From: Neoroseomonas oryzicola
GTDB lineage: Bacteria; Pseudomonadota; Alphaproteobacteria; Acetobacterales; Acetobacteraceae
Direction of reading: 5' to 3'
DNA: 64,000 nucleotides
Assembly (NCBI RefSeq): GCF_012163135.1
Contig: NZ_JAAVUP010000001.1
Location: forward strand, 62,001 to 126,000
Part shown: positions 16,480 to 25,306 of the stretch, in pieces
Layout of the letters: each line of letters opens with the position of its first letter
Numbering within the stretch: position 1 is the first letter of the stretch
Program-made: the position numbers and the translations under genes
The notes under the pieces: model-generated
Told to the model about the DNA's origin: nothing
The model's input: only the letters and a program-made list of their open reading frames with translations
Databases searched by the model: none

Positions 16480-17048
16480 CGCCGCCTGCCACGCCCGCGG
16501 ACGCGCTCGCCGACGCGCTGGCCCGCCTCGCTTCCGGCGTGACGGATCGGCGCAGCCCCTTCCACACCCCGACGCTGGCGACGCGCGATGTCGATGGCGG
16601 GCCGAACCTGCGCACCGTCATCCTGCGGGCCTTCGACCCGAAGGCACGGACGCTGCGCATCCACACCGACCGGCGCAGCGCCAAGGCGGCGGAACTCGCC
16701 GCCGATCTGCGCGCCATGCTGCACGCCTACGACGCCGCGGCGCAGGTGCAGGTGCGGCTGCGCGGCCTCGCCCGGCTGCATGGCGACGACGCTGTGGCGG
16801 ATGTCGCCTGGGCCGGCAGCCGCGACTCCTCCCGCATGTGCTACGCCGCCCTCGAGGCCCCGGGCGAGACGGTGGCGGCGCCGCCCCCGGCGCCGCGCGA
16901 TCCCGATGCGGGGCGAGGGAACTTCGTGGCCATCGTGCTGACCATCCAGAGCCTCGACTGGCTGCTGCTCGACCATGGCGGCCATCGCCGCGTCCATGCC
17001 GAATGGGACGCGGCCGGCCGTCCTACCGTCCGCTGGATCGCGCCATGA
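16476..17048 (+). CDS. Pyridoxamine 5'-phosphate oxidase-like FMN-binding protein
   Basis: The 190-residue product begins at GTG (16476), which overlaps the previous stop by GTGA. RSPFHTPTLATRDVDGGPNL, RTVILRAFDPKARTLRIHTD and RRSAKAAEL form the FMN-binding split barrel of the Alr4036/PNPOx-like group; ESLDWL-like QSLDWLLLDHGGHRRVH and RWIAP at the C-terminus match the PNPOx C-terminal dimerisation region, as in true PdxH. It is shorter than PdxH (about 210 residues), so pyridoxamine phosphate oxidation is possible but not assured. Its neighbour is a flavin-dependent renalase-like enzyme. Confidence 0.8.
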   Translation: MTPPATPADALADALARLASGVTDRRSPFHTPTLATRDVDGGPNLRTVILRAFDPKARTLRIHTDRRSAKAAELAADLRAMLHAYDAAAQVQVRLRGLARLHGDDAVADVAWAGSRDSSRMCYAALEAPGETVAAPPPAPRDPDAGRGNFVAIVLTIQSLDWLLLDHGGHRRVHAEWDAAGRPTVRWIAP

Positions 17049-17293
17049 GCGAACCCGTCATCCGCGCCGAGATCCTCGCCCAGGCGGAATCCCGCGGCGC
17101 GGAGAAGAGCCTCTGCCCCTCCGAGGTCGCCCGCGCGCTGAAGCCCGAGGAATGGCGTTCCCTGATGACCCGCGTGCGGCGGGAGGCGATCGTGCTGGCG
17201 CGGGAGGGACGGATCGAGATCCTCCGCAAGGGCAAGCCCGTCGACCCCGAGGCCGAGATCCGCGGCGTCATCCGCCTGAGGATCCGTCCATGA
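17045..17293 (+). CDS. DUF3253 small protein
   Basis: The 82-residue protein starts at an ATGA overlap with the PNPOx-like gene. SLCPSEVARALKPEEWRSLM and RVRREAIVLAREGRIEILRKG followed by KPVDPEAEIRGVIRLR is the DUF3253 pattern, a small winged-helix-like domain with no assigned role. It is often found next to other small metabolic genes. It ends in an ATGA overlap with the DUF1499 gene. Confidence 0.85.
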   Translation: MSEPVIRAEILAQAESRGAEKSLCPSEVARALKPEEWRSLMTRVRREAIVLAREGRIEILRKGKPVDPEAEIRGVIRLRIRP

Positions 17294-17730
17294 TCGGCCT
17301 GCTGTTCTCCCGCGGCGCCAACGGCATTCCGCCGCAGGGCCCGGTCGATTTCGCAACGCTGGCGCTGCCGCCCTCGCCCAACACCTGCCTGCTGACGCCG
17401 ACCACCGCGCCCGGCGCGGGCCACCTGCACCGCGATCCCTTCCCGGTGACGGTGGACGAGTTGCTCGCCGCCGTTCGCGCCACGGCTGCCGCGCAGCCGC
17501 GCACCTATCCGCTCGCCGACTTTCCCGCGCGCCACCAGGCGCAATGGGTCGCGCGCACGCGGCTGATGAACTACCCCGACATCATCGTCGCCGAGGCCGC
17601 GCCGGCCGGGCAGGGGACCGGCCTCTGGCTCTATTCCCGCAGCCTGATCGGCTGGTCGGATCTCGGGGTGAACCGCGCCCGGGTGATGGCCTGGCTCACG
17701 GAGATCGAGGCGCGGCTCCGCCGCCGCTGA
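17290..17730 (+). CDS. DUF1499 family protein
   Basis: The 146-residue protein carries the DUF1499 signatures PPSPNTCLLTPT near residue 35 and SRSLIGWSDLGVNRARV near the C-terminus. It lacks an obvious signal peptide, whereas many DUF1499 proteins are lipoproteins or membrane anchored. Function of the family is unknown. It is coupled upstream by ATGA and lies 10 bases before the ABC exporter gene, whose ribosome site AAGGAGAG overlaps the end of this gene. Confidence 0.82.
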   Translation: MIGLLFSRGANGIPPQGPVDFATLALPPSPNTCLLTPTTAPGAGHLHRDPFPVTVDELLAAVRATAAAQPRTYPLADFPARHQAQWVARTRLMNYPDIIVAEAAPAGQGTGLWLYSRSLIGWSDLGVNRARVMAWLTEIEARLRRR

Positions 17731-17740
17731 AGGAGAGCGC

Positions 17741-19465
17741 ATGCGCCGCATCGGACCCTTCCTGCGCGATGCCTGGCATCTCGCGCGCCCCTACTGGTCG
17801 AGCGAGGATCGCTGGAAGGCGCGCGGGCTGCTGGCTGTCGTCGTCGCGCTCAACCTCTCGCTGGTGGGCATGACGGTGCTGCTCACCTACTGGCAGCGGG
17901 CCTTCTACAACGCGCTCGAGGCCAAGGACTGGGATGCCTTCATCGCGCTGCTGTTCACCTGGCACACCACGGAGGCCGAGGGCTTCCTGCCCTCCTTCGC
18001 CATCGTCGCGGCGCTCTACATCCTCATCGCGGTCTATCAGCTCTATCTGCGCCAGGCGCTGCAGATCCGCTGGCGCCGCTGGCTGACCGAGATCTACCTG
18101 ACCCAGTGGCTCGACGGCCGCGCCTATTATCGCATGGCGCTGACCGACCCGGTCACCGACAACCCCGACCAGCGCATCGCCGAGGATGCGCGCATGTTCG
18201 TCGACGACACGCTCTCGCTCGGCCTTGGGCTGATGAACTCGGTCGTGACGCTGTTCTCCTTCATCCTGGTGCTGTGGTCGCTGTCGGGGCCGCTGAACGT
18301 GCTGGGCGTCGAGATCCCGGGCTACATGGTCTGGGTGGCGCTGATCTATGCGGTGATCGGCACCTGGCTCGCGCATCTGATCGGCCGGCCGCTGGTCGCG
18401 CTGAACTTCACCCAGCAGAAGGTCGAGGCCGATTTCCGCTATGCCCTGGTGCGCTTCCGCGAGAACGCCGAGGGCATCGCGCTCTATGGCGGCGAGGCGG
18501 ATGAGAAGCGCGGCCTGACCCAGCGCTTCCGCGCGCTGATGGAAAACTGGTGGTCGATCATGACCGCCACCAAGCGGCTGACCTTCTTCACCGCCGGCTA
18601 CACGCAGGTCGCCGTCATCTTCCCGATCGTCGTCGCGGCACCGGCCTATTTCGCCGGGCGCATCCAGCTCGGCGGGCTGATCCAGACTTCCTCTGCCTTC
18701 GGCCAGGTGCAGGGCGCGCTGTCCTGGTTCGTCGACAACTATGCGCGGCTGACGGAATGGCGCGCGACGGTCGAGCGCCTCACCGGCTTCACCCGCGGCG
18801 TGACGGCCGCCGCGGCGGCGCATACCGGCCCAGTCGCGGCGAAGGGCACCGATACGGGACTTGGCATCGCCAATGTCACGCTGGCGTTGCCAGACGGGCG
18901 GGTGCTGCTGGACCAGGCTTCGGCGCGGATCGAACCGGGCGAGGCGGTGCTGCTCACCGGCCCCTCGGGGTCCGGCAAGTCGACGCTGTTCCGCGCCATC
19001 GCCGGCATCTGGCCCTTCGGCGGCGGACGGGTGGACCTGCCCGCGACGGGCCGCGCCCTGTTCCTGCCGCAGCGGCCCTACATCCCGCTCGGCAGCCTGA
19101 AGCGCGCCGTCTGCTATCCGGACGACGAGGCGGCCTTCACCGATGAGGCGGTGACAGAGGCGCTGGAAGCCGCCGAACTCGCCCATCTCGTCCAGCGCCT
19201 GCACGAGGCGGATTCCTGGGACAAGCGCCTGTCGGGCGGCGAGCAGCAGCGCATCGCGCTCGCCCGCGCGCTGCTGCTGAAGCCCGACTGGCTGTTCCTC
19301 GACGAGGCGACGGCGAGCCTCGACCCGGGCGCCGAGGAACGCCTCTACACGCGGCTCAAGGAGAGGCTGCCGGGCAGCACGATCCTCTCGATCGCCCACC
19401 GCCCGGCCGTTGCCGCCTTCCACGACCGCACGCTGCGGCTCGAGGAAAAGCGGCTGGTCGCGTAG
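17741..19465 (+). CDS. SbmA/BacA-like ABC exporter, fused permease and ATPase (YddA type)
   Basis: The 574-residue half-transporter has about six membrane segments in residues 25-330 of the SbmA/BacA-like type (YWQRAFYNALEAKDWDAF, then RWRRWLTEIYLTQWLDGRAYY and NPDQRIAEDARMFVDDTLSL). The ATPase follows: Walker A GPSGSGKST near residue 407, signature LSGGEQQR near 497 and Walker B WLFLDEA near 518. Family members move vitamin B12, peptides such as microcins and bleomycin, or very-long-chain fatty acids. It is the last gene of the coupled block and the only membrane component, so it may transport a product or substrate of the upstream flavin enzymes; that is inference. It functions as a homodimer in relatives. 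Confidence 0.9.
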   Translation: MRRIGPFLRDAWHLARPYWSSEDRWKARGLLAVVVALNLSLVGMTVLLTYWQRAFYNALEAKDWDAFIALLFTWHTTEAEGFLPSFAIVAALYILIAVYQLYLRQALQIRWRRWLTEIYLTQWLDGRAYYRMALTDPVTDNPDQRIAEDARMFVDDTLSLGLGLMNSVVTLFSFILVLWSLSGPLNVLGVEIPGYMVWVALIYAVIGTWLAHLIGRPLVALNFTQQKVEADFRYALVRFRENAEGIALYGGEADEKRGLTQRFRALMENWWSIMTATKRLTFFTAGYTQVAVIFPIVVAAPAYFAGRIQLGGLIQTSSAFGQVQGALSWFVDNYARLTEWRATVERLTGFTRGVTAAAAAHTGPVAAKGTDTGLGIANVTLALPDGRVLLDQASARIEPGEAVLLTGPSGSGKSTLFRAIAGIWPFGGGRVDLPATGRALFLPQRPYIPLGSLKRAVCYPDDEAAFTDEAVTEALEAAELAHLVQRLHEADSWDKRLSGGEQQRIALARALLLKPDWLFLDEATASLDPGAEERLYTRLKERLPGSTILSIAHRPAVAAFHDRTLRLEEKRLVA

Positions 19466-19468
19466 GCG

Positions 19469-20422
19469 TCAGGCCAGCACGCGCTTCAGCCAGGCCCCGG
19501 CCTCCGCGATGGCGCGGTCGGAGGCCTTCACATGGACCATGGCGCGCAGGAAGCCGTGCAGCACGCCGGGAAAGGTGGTGGCTTCCACCGCCACCCCGGC
19601 CTCGCGCAGGCGCTTCTCCATGGCGTGATTCTCGCTCGCCAGCACGTCGAGCTCGGCGACGTGCAACAGGCAGGGCGGCAGGCCGCGCAGGTCGGCGCGC
19701 AGCGGGGCGGCGAGGGGGTTCAGCCGGTCGGCCTCGCGCGGGGCGTAGCAGCGCCAGTAGAAGTCCATCTTCTCCCGCGTCAGCGTGTGGCCGGTCGCAA
19801 ATTCGCCGTAGGAGGCGGTGTCGAGGCGGGAATCGAAGACGCCGTAGTTCAGCAGCAGGCCACGCAGCTTCAGGTCCGGGTCCGTCTCCCGCAGCAGCAG
19901 CGCGGTGGCGAGCGCGAGGTTGCCGCCGGCCGAATCCCCGCCGATGACGATGCGCGAGGGGTCGAGGCCCCATTCCGCCCCCTTCTTCGCCACCCAGCGC
20001 ACCACCGCGGCGCATTCCTCGAGCGCCTGGGGGAAGGGGGCTTCGGGGCTCAGCGCGTAATCCGGCCCGACGACGGCGCAGCCCGACGCGCCGGCATAGC
20101 CGCGCATGATGTGGTCATGGGTGTCGATGCTGCCCCAGACCCAGCCGCCGCCATGGATGTAGACCATGACGGGCAGCGCCGTGTCCGTCGTCGGCCGATG
20201 GACCCGCGAAACCAGCCGCCGCCCGCGGATCGGCAGCCAGCGGTCGCCGCTCTCGGCCATCTTCGGCCCGCCGGCCGCCGCGAGCGTCAGCCCCGGCCCG
20301 TCGTTCGACACCCGCGCCCCGTCCAGGGGCAGGTCCAGCACCACCGGCGGGAAGGCGCGGCCGCGCTCGTCCATCATGGCGGTGAAGGCGCGCATCTCGG
20401 GGTCCCAGCGGTCCTGGCTCAT
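19469..20422 (-). CDS. Hormone-sensitive-lipase-type esterase (alpha/beta hydrolase fold-3)
   Basis: The 317-residue protein has the HSL oxyanion motif HGGGW (residues 90-94), the nucleophile motif GDSAGGN with Ser164, an Asp in the LLHVAELDVL region and His in FPGVLHGFL. Such esterases cleave short-chain esters. AGGAGTG lies 7 bases before the ATG. It is convergent with the ABC exporter (3 bases apart) and divergent from the acetyltransferase gene over a 121-base spacer. Confidence 0.9.
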   Translation of the reverse strand: MSQDRWDPEMRAFTAMMDERGRAFPPVVLDLPLDGARVSNDGPGLTLAAAGGPKMAESGDRWLPIRGRRLVSRVHRPTTDTALPVMVYIHGGGWVWGSIDTHDHIMRGYAGASGCAVVGPDYALSPEAPFPQALEECAAVVRWVAKKGAEWGLDPSRIVIGGDSAGGNLALATALLLRETDPDLKLRGLLLNYGVFDSRLDTASYGEFATGHTLTREKMDFYWRCYAPREADRLNPLAAPLRADLRGLPPCLLHVAELDVLASENHAMEKRLREAGVAVEATTFPGVLHGFLRAMVHVKASDRAIAEAGAWLKRVLA

Positions 20423-20543
20423 TCATCCACTCCTGCGGTGTGGATGCAGTTCAGGCGCCCCGGGCCCGGCCGGCAAGGGGGCTGGCGCGGACGGCCCGGT
20501 CCTGCAACGCTTTCCGCGGTTGCGATGGGGAGGCGCAGGCGCC

Positions 20544-23189
20544 ATGTTGCATCGCACAATGCCTGATTACATTGCCGGTATGTACCGGAGCGGTGGCTAC
20601 CGCGACCGGTCGCTGCTTCACCCTGAAAGCGTGGTTCTCCTCGCCGCCGAGACGAGCGCCGAGGCGCCGCTCATGGCGCGTAACCTCGCCGCCGGCGGCT
20701 TCCGCGGCCGGCTGCTCGCCGTGGGCGCGCCGCGCGACGGCTTCGAGGTTGTCCCGACCATCGAGGACCTGCCGGTCGCGCCCGACCTCGCCGTGCTGTG
20801 CCTGCCGCCGGATGCGCTCGAGGACGCGATGGGGCGCCTCGCGGCGCGGGGCTGCTTCGCCGCCGTCGTGCCGGGGCCGGCGCCCGATCTCGCCGGCGCG
20901 GCCGCCCGGACGGGCATGCGGGCGATCGGGCAGGGGTCCTTCGGCGTGGCGGTGCCCGCCATCGGCCTGAACGCGACCCTGAGCCATGTCGTTCCGGCCA
21001 AGGGGCGGCTCGGGCTGGTCACGCAGTCCTCGGCCATCGCGCGCGCCGTGCTCGACTGGGCGGCGGCGGAATCCGTCGGCTTCAGCCACATCGTCGGCAT
21101 CGGCGGCAACCAGGACCTGGGCTTCGCGCGCGTGCTCGACTGGCTGGCGCGCGATCCCGGGACGGGCGCGATCCTGCTCGACCTGCGGCGCATCAAGAAC
21201 CGGCGGATGTTCGTCTCCGCCGCGCGAGCCGCAGCAAGGATGCGCCCGGTCGTCGCCATCCGCGCCGGCGGACGACTGCAGGATGCCTCGGGCCTCGCCG
21301 ACGAGGTCATGGAAGCCGCGCTGCGGCGCGCCGGCGTGCTGCGGGTCGCGGGCTTCGAGGACCTCCTGTCCGCCGCCGAAACCCTCGCGCGCGTACGCCT
21401 GTCGGCCCGCGCCTCGGGTCCCGGCGACCGCATAGCGATCGTAACCAACGGCATCGGCTTCGGGGCGCTCGGCGCCGATGCGGTGCTGGCGGGCGGGGCG
21501 CGGCTCGCCGACATCGGCGAGACCGGTCTTGCCGCCATCTCCCTCGGCCTGCCGGAGGGCTGGAGCGGCCGCAATCCGCTCGCGCTCGGCCCCACCGCCG
21601 GGGCGCGGCTGGGCGAGGCCGCGGCGATGCTCGCCGCGCTGCCCGAGGTCGACGCCGTCGTCGCCCTCCATGCCCCGGCGGGCGAGGAAGACCCGGAGGT
21701 TGTCCGCGAATCCCTCACCGCCGCGGTGAAGGCGAGCCGCGGCGCGCCGATCCTGGTTGGCTGGGCCGGGCAGGCCAGCGCCGGGGCGCAGCGGGCGCGG
21801 CTGGCGGCCGCCGGCGTCGCCGCCTTCCCGACGCCCGAGGCCGCGGTCCGCGGCGCCCTCCACCTCGCCCATGACCGGCGCAACCGCGCGATGGCGGCCG
21901 AACTGCCCTCGCGCGACGTGCTGGACCTCGCCCCCGACCGCGCCTTGGTCACCCGCCTGTTCGAACGGGTCCGTGCCGCCGGACGGCGCGACCTGACCGA
22001 GGAGGAGGCGCTGTCGGTCCTCGCCGCCTATGGCATCCCGACCGTGCCGGGCCGCGCCGTGACGGGCGCCGAGGAAGCCGCGGATGCGGCCGTCATGCTC
22101 GGTTTCCCGGTCGTGCTGAAGATCCTGAGCCCCGACCTGCCGCGCAAGACCGAGGTCGGCGGCGTCGCGATCGGCCTTGCGTCCCATGCCGCCGTGCTGG
22201 CCGCCGCGACGGCGATGCGCGAACGGGTTGCTGCCGCCCGGCCGGAGGCGCGGATCACCGGCTTCCTGGTCCAGCGCAAGGCCGGCAGCGGGCAGGAGTT
22301 GCGCCTGCGCCTCGGCGACGATGCGATGTTCGGGCCCTGGATCGCCTTCGGGCGCGGCGGCACGGCGGCCGACATCGACCCGGACGAGGGCTTCGACCTG
22401 CCGCCGCTGAACCTGGCGCTGGCCCATTCCCTGATCCGGCGGACGCGGACGGCGCGGCTGCTCGATGGCTGGCGCGACCATCCGCCGGCCAATGTCGCGG
22501 CCATCGCCGACGCACTGGTCCGCCTGTCGCAGATCGCCGTCGATTTCCCCGAGATTGAATTCTGTAACATCAATCCCTTGCGGGCCGATGCTGAGGGCGT
22601 ACTTGCGCTCGATGCCATCATCTCGCTGCGCCCGCCCGGCGAGCAGGCGATGCTCGCCATCCCGCCCTATCCGGCCGAGTTCGCACGCACCTGGCGCAAC
22701 CGCAACGGCCGCGAGGTCCTGGTTCGCCCGATCCGCCCCGAGGATGCCGCGGCCCATGCCGAATTCTTCGCCCGGCTGACGCCTGAGGACATCCGCTACC
22801 GCTTCTTCTCGGCCCTGGCCGAGCTCAGCCCGACCCAGATCGCGCGCATGACGCAGATCGACTACGACCGCGAGATCGCCTTCGTCGCGGTCGAGCGGGT
22901 GGACGGCGGCCCGGACCGCACCGTCGGCGTGTCCCGCCTGATCCGCGAGGGCGGCGGGGCGGAAGCGGAATTCGCCGTCATCGTCGACCCGTCCTGGAAG
23001 GGGCAGGGCTTGGCGCGCCACCTGATGGAGCGGCTGTTCGAATGGGGCCGCGCCGTCGGGGTGAGCGACGTGGTCGGCTCGGTCCTCGCCGACAACAAGC
23101 CGATGCTGGCCTTCGTGCGCGCCCTTGGCTTCCGGGTGCGCGCGAGTGCCGAGGACCCCGAGGTGATGGAAGCTCGGCTGCCGCTGTAG
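20544..23189 (+). CDS. Protein acetyltransferase with acyl-CoA synthetase-like and GNAT domains (Pat/PatZ type)
   Basis: The 881-residue protein contains a CoA-binding domain (about residues 20-125), a succinyl-CoA ligase-like domain (130-460), an ATP-grasp domain (470-690, with GFPVVLKILSPDLPRKTEVGG) and a C-terminal GNAT domain (713-881, with acetyl-CoA motif WKGQGLARHL). This is the order of PatZ/SePat, which acetylates lysines of metabolic enzymes such as acetyl-CoA synthetase. The histidine that is phosphorylated in true ADP-forming acetyl-CoA synthetases (normally in SHTGALAG) is absent: the matching segment near residue 242 reads GGRLQDASGLADEV. This supports a regulatory acetyltransferase, not a synthetase. 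ATG at 20544 follows GGGGAGG by 10 bases; ATG 20559 is an alternative. Confidence 0.88.
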   Translation: MLHRTMPDYIAGMYRSGGYRDRSLLHPESVVLLAAETSAEAPLMARNLAAGGFRGRLLAVGAPRDGFEVVPTIEDLPVAPDLAVLCLPPDALEDAMGRLAARGCFAAVVPGPAPDLAGAAARTGMRAIGQGSFGVAVPAIGLNATLSHVVPAKGRLGLVTQSSAIARAVLDWAAAESVGFSHIVGIGGNQDLGFARVLDWLARDPGTGAILLDLRRIKNRRMFVSAARAAARMRPVVAIRAGGRLQDASGLADEVMEAALRRAGVLRVAGFEDLLSAAETLARVRLSARASGPGDRIAIVTNGIGFGALGADAVLAGGARLADIGETGLAAISLGLPEGWSGRNPLALGPTAGARLGEAAAMLAALPEVDAVVALHAPAGEEDPEVVRESLTAAVKASRGAPILVGWAGQASAGAQRARLAAAGVAAFPTPEAAVRGALHLAHDRRNRAMAAELPSRDVLDLAPDRALVTRLFERVRAAGRRDLTEEEALSVLAAYGIPTVPGRAVTGAEEAADAAVMLGFPVVLKILSPDLPRKTEVGGVAIGLASHAAVLAAATAMRERVAAARPEARITGFLVQRKAGSGQELRLRLGDDAMFGPWIAFGRGGTAADIDPDEGFDLPPLNLALAHSLIRRTRTARLLDGWRDHPPANVAAIADALVRLSQIAVDFPEIEFCNINPLRADAEGVLALDAIISLRPPGEQAMLAIPPYPAEFARTWRNRNGREVLVRPIRPEDAAAHAEFFARLTPEDIRYRFFSALAELSPTQIARMTQIDYDREIAFVAVERVDGGPDRTVGVSRLIREGGGAEAEFAVIVDPSWKGQGLARHLMERLFEWGRAVGVSDVVGSVLADNKPMLAFVRALGFRVRASAEDPEVMEARLPL

Positions 23190-23204
23190 GCGCCGCGCGA
23201 GGTT

Positions 23205-24089
23205 TCAGGCGGCGGCGGCCGGTGCCTCGGACATCAGGGCGCGCAGCCGGGCGGCGGCCTCGGGCCCCTTCAGCGCGTCCCGCCAGGTGTTCTCCGCGAC
23301 GCGCTGGTGCGTGCCGATCGCCTCGTCGGCCGAGGTGATGAACGCGACGCCGGTGGTCGCGGCGGGGTGGGTGTCGGGGGGGAAGGCGCTGCCGACGACA
23401 TGGGCGCGTTCCCGCCCGCGCATGACCATGAAGGGCCCCGAGGGGTCGGGGCCGGAGATCAGGCCGATCTGCAGGCCGATCGGCACGCTTTCCATCTGCT
23501 CGGCGATGCTCTCGACCTCGGTGCGGGCGGCGAGGCGGCAGCGTGTCCGCGCCCGGTCCGACACCGCGACGCCGGGTGCGACGCCCTCGGCCAGCATCCG
23601 GCGCAGGCCCGATTCCGACAGGATGGCAATGATGTTCGGCTTGCGGGACTGGTGCAGCCGCTTCCTGGCGGTCAGCAGCCCCAGCATCTGCTCGACCTGG
23701 GTGCGGGCCAGGAGACGGTCCGGGGAGGCGTCGGCGGCCTCGGTCCAGGCCTCGCCGATGGCGCCGTCGAAGGCGTCGGTGCTGACCGGGTAGCAGAGCG
23801 CGCCGCCCACCTGCAGGACCTGGTCGGACTGTTCCTCGACCTGGCGGAGCCGTTCCTGGAAGGCGGCGGGGCGGGCGAAATACTCGACTCCGATGCCGAG
23901 CAGGGAGAGGGGGGAGATCTTCAACAGCTCCGCCAGCCGGCGGATGGTGTCGAGCTTGATGACCTCGCCCTTCTCGTACCGGTAGAGGGCCGCACGCGAA
24001 ACGCCGAGACGCGCAGCGATTTCTTCCGCGCGCAGGCCGGATTCAAGGCGATAGGCGCGCAGCTGCTGGCCGATTTCCGCGAAACGCAT
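23205..24089 (-). CDS. XRE-family transcriptional regulator with a C-terminal sensor-like domain
   Basis: The 294-residue protein begins with a classic XRE helix-turn-helix (LRAYRLESGLRAEEIAARLG, SRAALYRYEKGE, residues 8-52). The remaining 230 residues, which contain WTEAADASPDRLLART and GLISGPDPSGPFMVMRGRER, resemble no ligand domain I can name with confidence; a sensory role is inferred. It is transcribed towards the acetyltransferase gene (convergent, 15 bases apart) and in the same direction as glxR, which ends 134 bases upstream. Two dyads in that spacer are candidate operators. Confidence 0.85.
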   Translation of the reverse strand: MRFAEIGQQLRAYRLESGLRAEEIAARLGVSRAALYRYEKGEVIKLDTIRRLAELLKISPLSLLGIGVEYFARPAAFQERLRQVEEQSDQVLQVGGALCYPVSTDAFDGAIGEAWTEAADASPDRLLARTQVEQMLGLLTARKRLHQSRKPNIIAILSESGLRRMLAEGVAPGVAVSDRARTRCRLAARTEVESIAEQMESVPIGLQIGLISGPDPSGPFMVMRGRERAHVVGSAFPPDTHPAATTGVAFITSADEAIGTHQRVAENTWRDALKGPEAAARLRALMSEAPAAAA

Positions 24090-24149
24090 GGGGGGCTCCC
24101 GAAGGCGAGGACGGTATCAGGATAGAGGCAGACGTTAAGATTTTCGAGA

Positions 24150-24193
24150 CAACTTTATACTAAGAGTTGATCCGGTGCGGATTTCCGCACCGG
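24150..24193. promoter_or_regulatory. Two dyads upstream of the XRE regulator gene
   Basis: An AT-rich imperfect palindrome at 24150-24169 has arms CAACT and AGTTG. A perfect GC-rich inverted repeat at 24172-24193 has 9-base arms CCGGTGCGG and CCGCACCGG around ATTT. The first could be an operator within the regulator's promoter. The second could be the operator or the end of the glxR transcript; no T-run follows it on either strand. Confidence 0.4.
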
Positions 24194-24223
24194 TTCCAGC
24201 CCATGACACAGTTTCGTGAGTGC

Positions 24224-25108
24224 TTACGCGTCCTCGGCAACCTTGTGGGCGGCCAGGGTCTCGAGCGCCTTCACCAGCCCTGAATGATCCAGTTCCGCCC
24301 CGCCGGCCGCCGCAACGGCGGCGAAAAGCTGCTGGGTCGAGGCCGTGTTGGGCAGCGCCACGCCAAGGTCGCGGCCGGCCTGCAGCGCCAGGTTGAGGTC
24401 CTTCTGGTGGAGGCGGATGCGGAAGCCCGGGTTGAAGGTCCGCTTGATCATCCGCTCGCCATGCAGTTCCAGGATGCGGGAGGTCGCAAGCCCGCCCATC
24501 AGCGCCTGGCGCACCTTGGCCGGGTCGGCGCCGGCCTTGGAGGCGAAGGTCAGCGCCTCGGCCACCGCCTCGATCGTCAGGGCGACGATGATCTGGTTGG
24601 CGACCTTGCAGGTCTGCCCGGCGCCAACTGGGCCGACCAGGGTGATGTTCTTGCCCATCGCCTCGAACAGCGGCTTGGCCTTGGCGAAGGCGGCCTCGCT
24701 GCCGCCGACCATGATGGTCAGCGTCGCCTGCTTGGCGCCGACCTCGCCGCCCGAGACCGGCGCGTCGAGGTAGTCGCAGCCCTTCGCGGCGATCTTCTCG
24801 GCGAAGGCCTTGGTCGCGGTGGGGCTGATCGAGGACATGTCGATCACGAGCGTGCCGGCCTTCAGGCCCTCGGCCACGCCGCCGGCGGCGAACAGCACCG
24901 CCTCGACGTCGGGGGTATCGGGGACCATCAGGATCACGGCCTCGGCGGCCGCGGCGGCGGCCTTGGCGTCGGCGGCGACGGCGAAGTTCGCCCGGTCCTC
25001 GGCGGTCAGGCTGCGCCGCTCCACGACGGTGATGTCGTGGCCGGCGGCCTTGAGGTGGCCGGCCATGGGGCGGCCCATGATGCCGAGGCCGATGAAGGCG
25101 ATCTTCAT
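24224..25108 (-). CDS. glxR: 2-hydroxy-3-oxopropionate (tartronate semialdehyde) reductase
   Basis: The 294-residue enzyme is a beta-hydroxyacid dehydrogenase: NAD(P) motif FIGLGIMGRPMAGHL at residues 5-19, substrate-binding DAPVSGGEVGAK at 115-126 and GPVGAGQTCKVANQ with catalytic Lys168. The details fit GlxR, which reduces tartronate semialdehyde to D-glycerate in glyoxylate assimilation. Hydroxypyruvate isomerase lies 0.8 kb upstream in the same direction, separated by a short gene on the other strand; glxR-hyi pairing is characteristic of the glyoxylate carboligase pathway. Glyoxylate carboligase itself (gcl) is not in the window. GGAG lies 8 bases before the ATG. Confidence 0.88.
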   Translation of the reverse strand: MKIAFIGLGIMGRPMAGHLKAAGHDITVVERRSLTAEDRANFAVAADAKAAAAAAEAVILMVPDTPDVEAVLFAAGGVAEGLKAGTLVIDMSSISPTATKAFAEKIAAKGCDYLDAPVSGGEVGAKQATLTIMVGGSEAAFAKAKPLFEAMGKNITLVGPVGAGQTCKVANQIIVALTIEAVAEALTFASKAGADPAKVRQALMGGLATSRILELHGERMIKRTFNPGFRIRLHQKDLNLALQAGRDLGVALPNTASTQQLFAAVAAAGGAELDHSGLVKALETLAAHKVAEDA

Positions 25109-25306
25109 GCGTTTCGCTCCGTCGAGGGAAGGACTGCCCGCCGTCCCGGCAGGGCGGGCGCGGCGTCAGGTGTCCGACACATAGCCGAGGGTTCGGGCGG
25201 CGAACATGGCGGGAGGCGGGGCTTCCGATTCGCTGCTGTGACGGAAAAGAATTAGCTGGATGTCAATCATTTTTCGGGTAGAATAACCTTCAACGTGGTC
25301 CAAAAA

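Noticed and set aside
20451-23021. An 856-codon minus-strand frame opposite the acetyltransferase
   Set aside because: Shadow of a coding frame with high third-position G+C; no ribosome site or domain.
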